Part shown: piece by piece, positions 62,801-64,000 of the stretch
Layout: the number at the start of each line of letters is the position of its first letter
How positions within the stretch are numbered: the stretch's first letter is position 1
Origin: a bacterium A37T11
GTDB taxonomy: Bacteria; Bacteroidota; Bacteroidia; Sphingobacteriales; Sphingobacteriaceae
Length of the DNA: 64,000 bases
Reading direction: 5' to 3'
NCBI GenBank assembly: GCA_900109895.1
Contig: FOBR01000018.1
Coordinates: 1 to 64,000 of the forward strand
The notes under the pieces: model-generated
Database searches by the model: none
What the model saw: the letters and a program-made list of their open reading frames with translations, nothing else
What the model was told of the DNA's origin: nothing
Translations under genes and position numbers: made by a program

Positions 62801-63927
62801 ATCGATTTCCGCTAACTCCCAACCAAAAAATTGACAAGAAGGCACTTCCTTTACCCGGACCTTTGTCAACAGTTTCGCAAACAAATAAAGAAGTCGAAAA
62901 TCCAAACGAAAAGTTCCTAAAAGAACTTTGGAAGCAGGAACTCCAATTGTCTGAGGTAAAGTTAACTGACGATTTTTTTGATCTTGGAGGCCATTCGCTG
63001 GCTGCGGTACGCATTATGGTGGCAATTGAAAAAGAATTGGGGATTAAATTGCCAATTTCGGCATTGTTTGAAAATCCTACAATACAAAAACTCGCGTCCT
63101 TATTAGATAATGATAGCAATACTTCTTCTTGGAATTCACTGGTTAAAATTAAGCCCAATGGCAGCAAAATAGCTATTTACCTTATTCATGGAGGGGGTCT
63201 CAACGTTCTCAACTTTCAATCCATGGCAAAATATATGGATAGTGAACAACCTGTGTATGGAATGCAGGCATTAGGTTTAAACGGGGAAACAAAGCTTTTT
63301 AGTACGATAGAAGAAATTAGCAAAATATACGTGGATGAAATTATCCAAAACGATCCAAATGGGCCTTATGCACTGGCTGGATATTCCATGGGTGGGCTTC
63401 TTGCATATGAAATGGCTAGGCAGTTGATGAACTTAGGAAAAGAAATAAAAATGCTTGGAATTATGGATACAAATGCGTCGATGCGAAAACCAGATCTCAC
63501 AATGAGCAAAAAGTTATTAACAAAAATAGTTCGTCAGATTAAAAAAATTGGTTTTATTATACGTTCTCTAATTAACCATCCCAAAAAAACATTACAATAT
63601 CAAACACATATTCTATCAAAAAAAATATCTCCATTCTTGCACGAACCCCACGAAGATGTATTTAGCTACGATCCAAATATTATAAAACATTATGATTTGG
63701 CTTATGACACTTATAAAATGAACCCTTTACCTGTCAAGGTTGATTTATTCAGAGTTAAGGAAAGGATTTACTTTTTAGATGATTTAATTTATTTGGGATG
63801 GAAAGAATATGCACTTTATGGTGTCAACGTCCATGAAATTCCTGGCGACCATAAAACTTTTTTATACCCTCCCAACGACCAAGAATTAGCCAAAATCCTC
63901 CAAGCTCGGTTGGATCAACTAAATTGA
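59890..63927 (+). CDS. NRPS termination module C-A-PCP-TE
   Basis: 1345 residues. Condensation 20-450 (HHLVCDGWS; H153/H154, D158). Adenylation about 480-985 (LYTSGSTGKPKGVMV, SFDIAGTEIYLPL, NGYGPTETTIW, YRTGDLGRY). PCP about 1005-1075 (LGGHSLAAV, S1036). Thioesterase 1090-1345 (GYSMGGLLAYE, S1166; D1193; H1321 in GDHKTF). Begins 26 bases after the first megasynthase. It condenses the beta-amino acyl chain from the upstream ACP with a second amino acid and releases the product, by hydrolysis or cyclisation. All catalytic residues are present. Confidence 0.95.
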   Translation: MLTYTPTDFDPFSGNTIEKVFPVIPAQQEIWLSCIMGGDDANRAYNESISIFLDGKVNLNALEKSLHQLLLRHQALRSCFSNNGEWVIVYKNPPIQLTIVDLHNKGDVDQDDCINSFLKNDALTAFNLSDGPLFRAYIHLLNETNTKLTITAHHLVCDGWSLGILLQDLSKFYNAYSQELQPMLPTAISMSDYALEELSFIQSNEYKKMEAYWVGLFRSGVPLVDLPTDNPRTSPRTYEAKRHDFPLDSSLMSTVKKLGASKGISLVNTLICAFEVLLYKITGQQNLVLGLPSAGQSIGSFYHLVGHCVNLLPLKSCVNPAISFEEYLAVRKAELLDAYDHQRVTFGELIKKINVQRDNARVPLVPVVFNIDIGMDDGVTFHDLKHHLSYNKRSYETFEIFLNIAGRGDDFTLQLSYNSYLFKSERIENIIQAFSSLLALIANQPDILIRDISLDVFTNVVNPSSEVTVQASIYPANAMLTDLLDDIAFLYPQKIAIIGRENQLSYSEIYKKSNQLASLLIQKGVKSGDIVGLSVYRSPEMIIALLAILKSGAAYVPLDPSYPKDRLEYMIGDASVNLLITNFVFKNRLNSKAEELYLEESLLLLENYPDEKPLIKSNSKQLAYILYTSGSTGKPKGVMVSHRNLVNLMWGLKIEPGLQFEDKFLALTTISFDIAGTEIYLPLLVGATIVLADDGASKDGRVIHQLIKEEQITVMQATPATWRNMLSTGWDNPYPIRIFSTGEELPLELAKQLLRKCRELWNGYGPTETTIWSTIKQVDPNDTIISIGKPVANTSIYILDEHRHILPASATGEIYIGGDGVTLGYLNLPDQTEERFLKDPFSQDQFAKMYRTGDLGRYLENGEIQCLGRIDNQVKIRGYRIELDEIASVISRHPEVDAAMVNAVDFGHGDMRLVAYVIPKDIDRYQIVNQQNNDQELSVIALPNAEINQLKTALKEFLPDYMIPPYWVGINRFPLTPNQKIDKKALPLPGPLSTVSQTNKEVENPNEKFLKELWKQELQLSEVKLTDDFFDLGGHSLAAVRIMVAIEKELGIKLPISALFENPTIQKLASLLDNDSNTSSWNSLVKIKPNGSKIAIYLIHGGGLNVLNFQSMAKYMDSEQPVYGMQALGLNGETKLFSTIEEISKIYVDEIIQNDPNGPYALAGYSMGGLLAYEMARQLMNLGKEIKMLGIMDTNASMRKPDLTMSKKLLTKIVRQIKKIGFIIRSLINHPKKTLQYQTHILSKKISPFLHEPHEDVFSYDPNIIKHYDLAYDTYKMNPLPVKVDLFRVKERIYFLDDLIYLGWKEYALYGVNVHEIPGDHKTFLYPPNDQELAKILQARLDQLN

Positions 63928-63932
63928 TTAAA

Positions 63933-64000
63933 ATGAACCTGGAATGTATACCATTAAAAAAGATAAAATGGCAGCCTTATCAGCCAGATTTGTCAGTTAG
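63933..64000 (+). CDS. Start of a further cluster gene, cut by the window edge
   Basis: ATG 5 bases after the thioesterase stop opens an uninterrupted frame to the edge (MNLECIPLKKIKWQPYQPDL...), 22 residues. Too short to identify; an accessory enzyme or a phosphopantetheinyl transferase would be reasonable guesses. The tight spacing indicates co-transcription. Confidence 0.45.
   Translation, partial: MNLECIPLKKIKWQPYQPDLSV

Overview
The window is from a member of the Bacteroidota, most likely a free-living Sphingobacteriia/Chitinophagia-type bacterium. The evidence is two SusC/SusD uptake loci, an ECF sigma/FecR anti-sigma pair, promoters of the TTTG-N19/20-TAnnTTTG class, lipoproteins with Bacteroidota-style signal peptides, a 190-residue adenylate kinase and an Obg GTPase without C-terminal extension. 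The genus cannot be set from the sequence alone. No CRISPR array, prophage, insertion sequence or rRNA was seen; there is one tRNA (Arg-ACG).

Left part (1-8.7 kb): an accessory and partly decayed stretch. It holds a frameshifted secreted nuclease, a frameshifted TonB C-terminal domain, two tandem ankyrin-repeat genes, an unknown 364-residue cytosolic protein with a clear promoter, and a 1.2-kb gene graveyard with recognisable scraps of a HTH regulator, an alpha/beta hydrolase and a thioredoxin-like protein. A cupin, a YiiX-type papain-fold hydrolase and a small secreted protein follow.

8.8-19.2 kb (minus strand): uptake locus 1, in the order sigma factor, FecR anti-sigma, SusC with STN signalling domain, SusD, DUF4843 lipoprotein, PKD-like lipoprotein, secreted TlpA-like thioredoxin. 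This is the classical trans-envelope signalling layout: ligand binding to SusC is relayed through FecR to the sigma factor. 20.9-31.5 kb: uptake locus 2, with SusC, SusD, a basic-secretory-protein peptidase fused to a ricin lectin, and a GH97 glycosidase on the minus strand. A divergent histidine kinase/response regulator pair probably controls it. A nitronate monooxygenase lies between the two loci.

31.5-45.3 kb: mostly ordinary genes: DoxX, outer-membrane phospholipase A, YjdM, a cold-shock-domain protein, an MsbA-like ABC exporter, a receiver-only regulator convergent with a PAS kinase, a CLC chloride transporter with CBS domains, tRNA-Arg, a Tet-like MFS pump, adk, obgE and panB.

45.3-51.7 kb (minus strand): a complete, compact eboABCDEF operon, a conserved cluster implicated in moving a natural-product precursor across the inner membrane in cyanobacteria. 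51.8-53.0 kb: a DtxR-family regulator and smpB.

53.2 kb to the right edge: the most striking system, a hybrid assembly line. Protein 1 is A-PCP-KS-AT-ACP-aminotransferase; protein 2 is C-A-PCP-TE. The order predicts that an amino acid (proline-like specificity code) is extended by one malonyl unit, the resulting beta-ketone is transaminated to a beta-amine, and a second amino acid is added before thioesterase release. The product would contain a 3,4-diamino acid (an aminostatine-like unit), which I do not associate with any well-known pathway. The cluster continues past the right edge.
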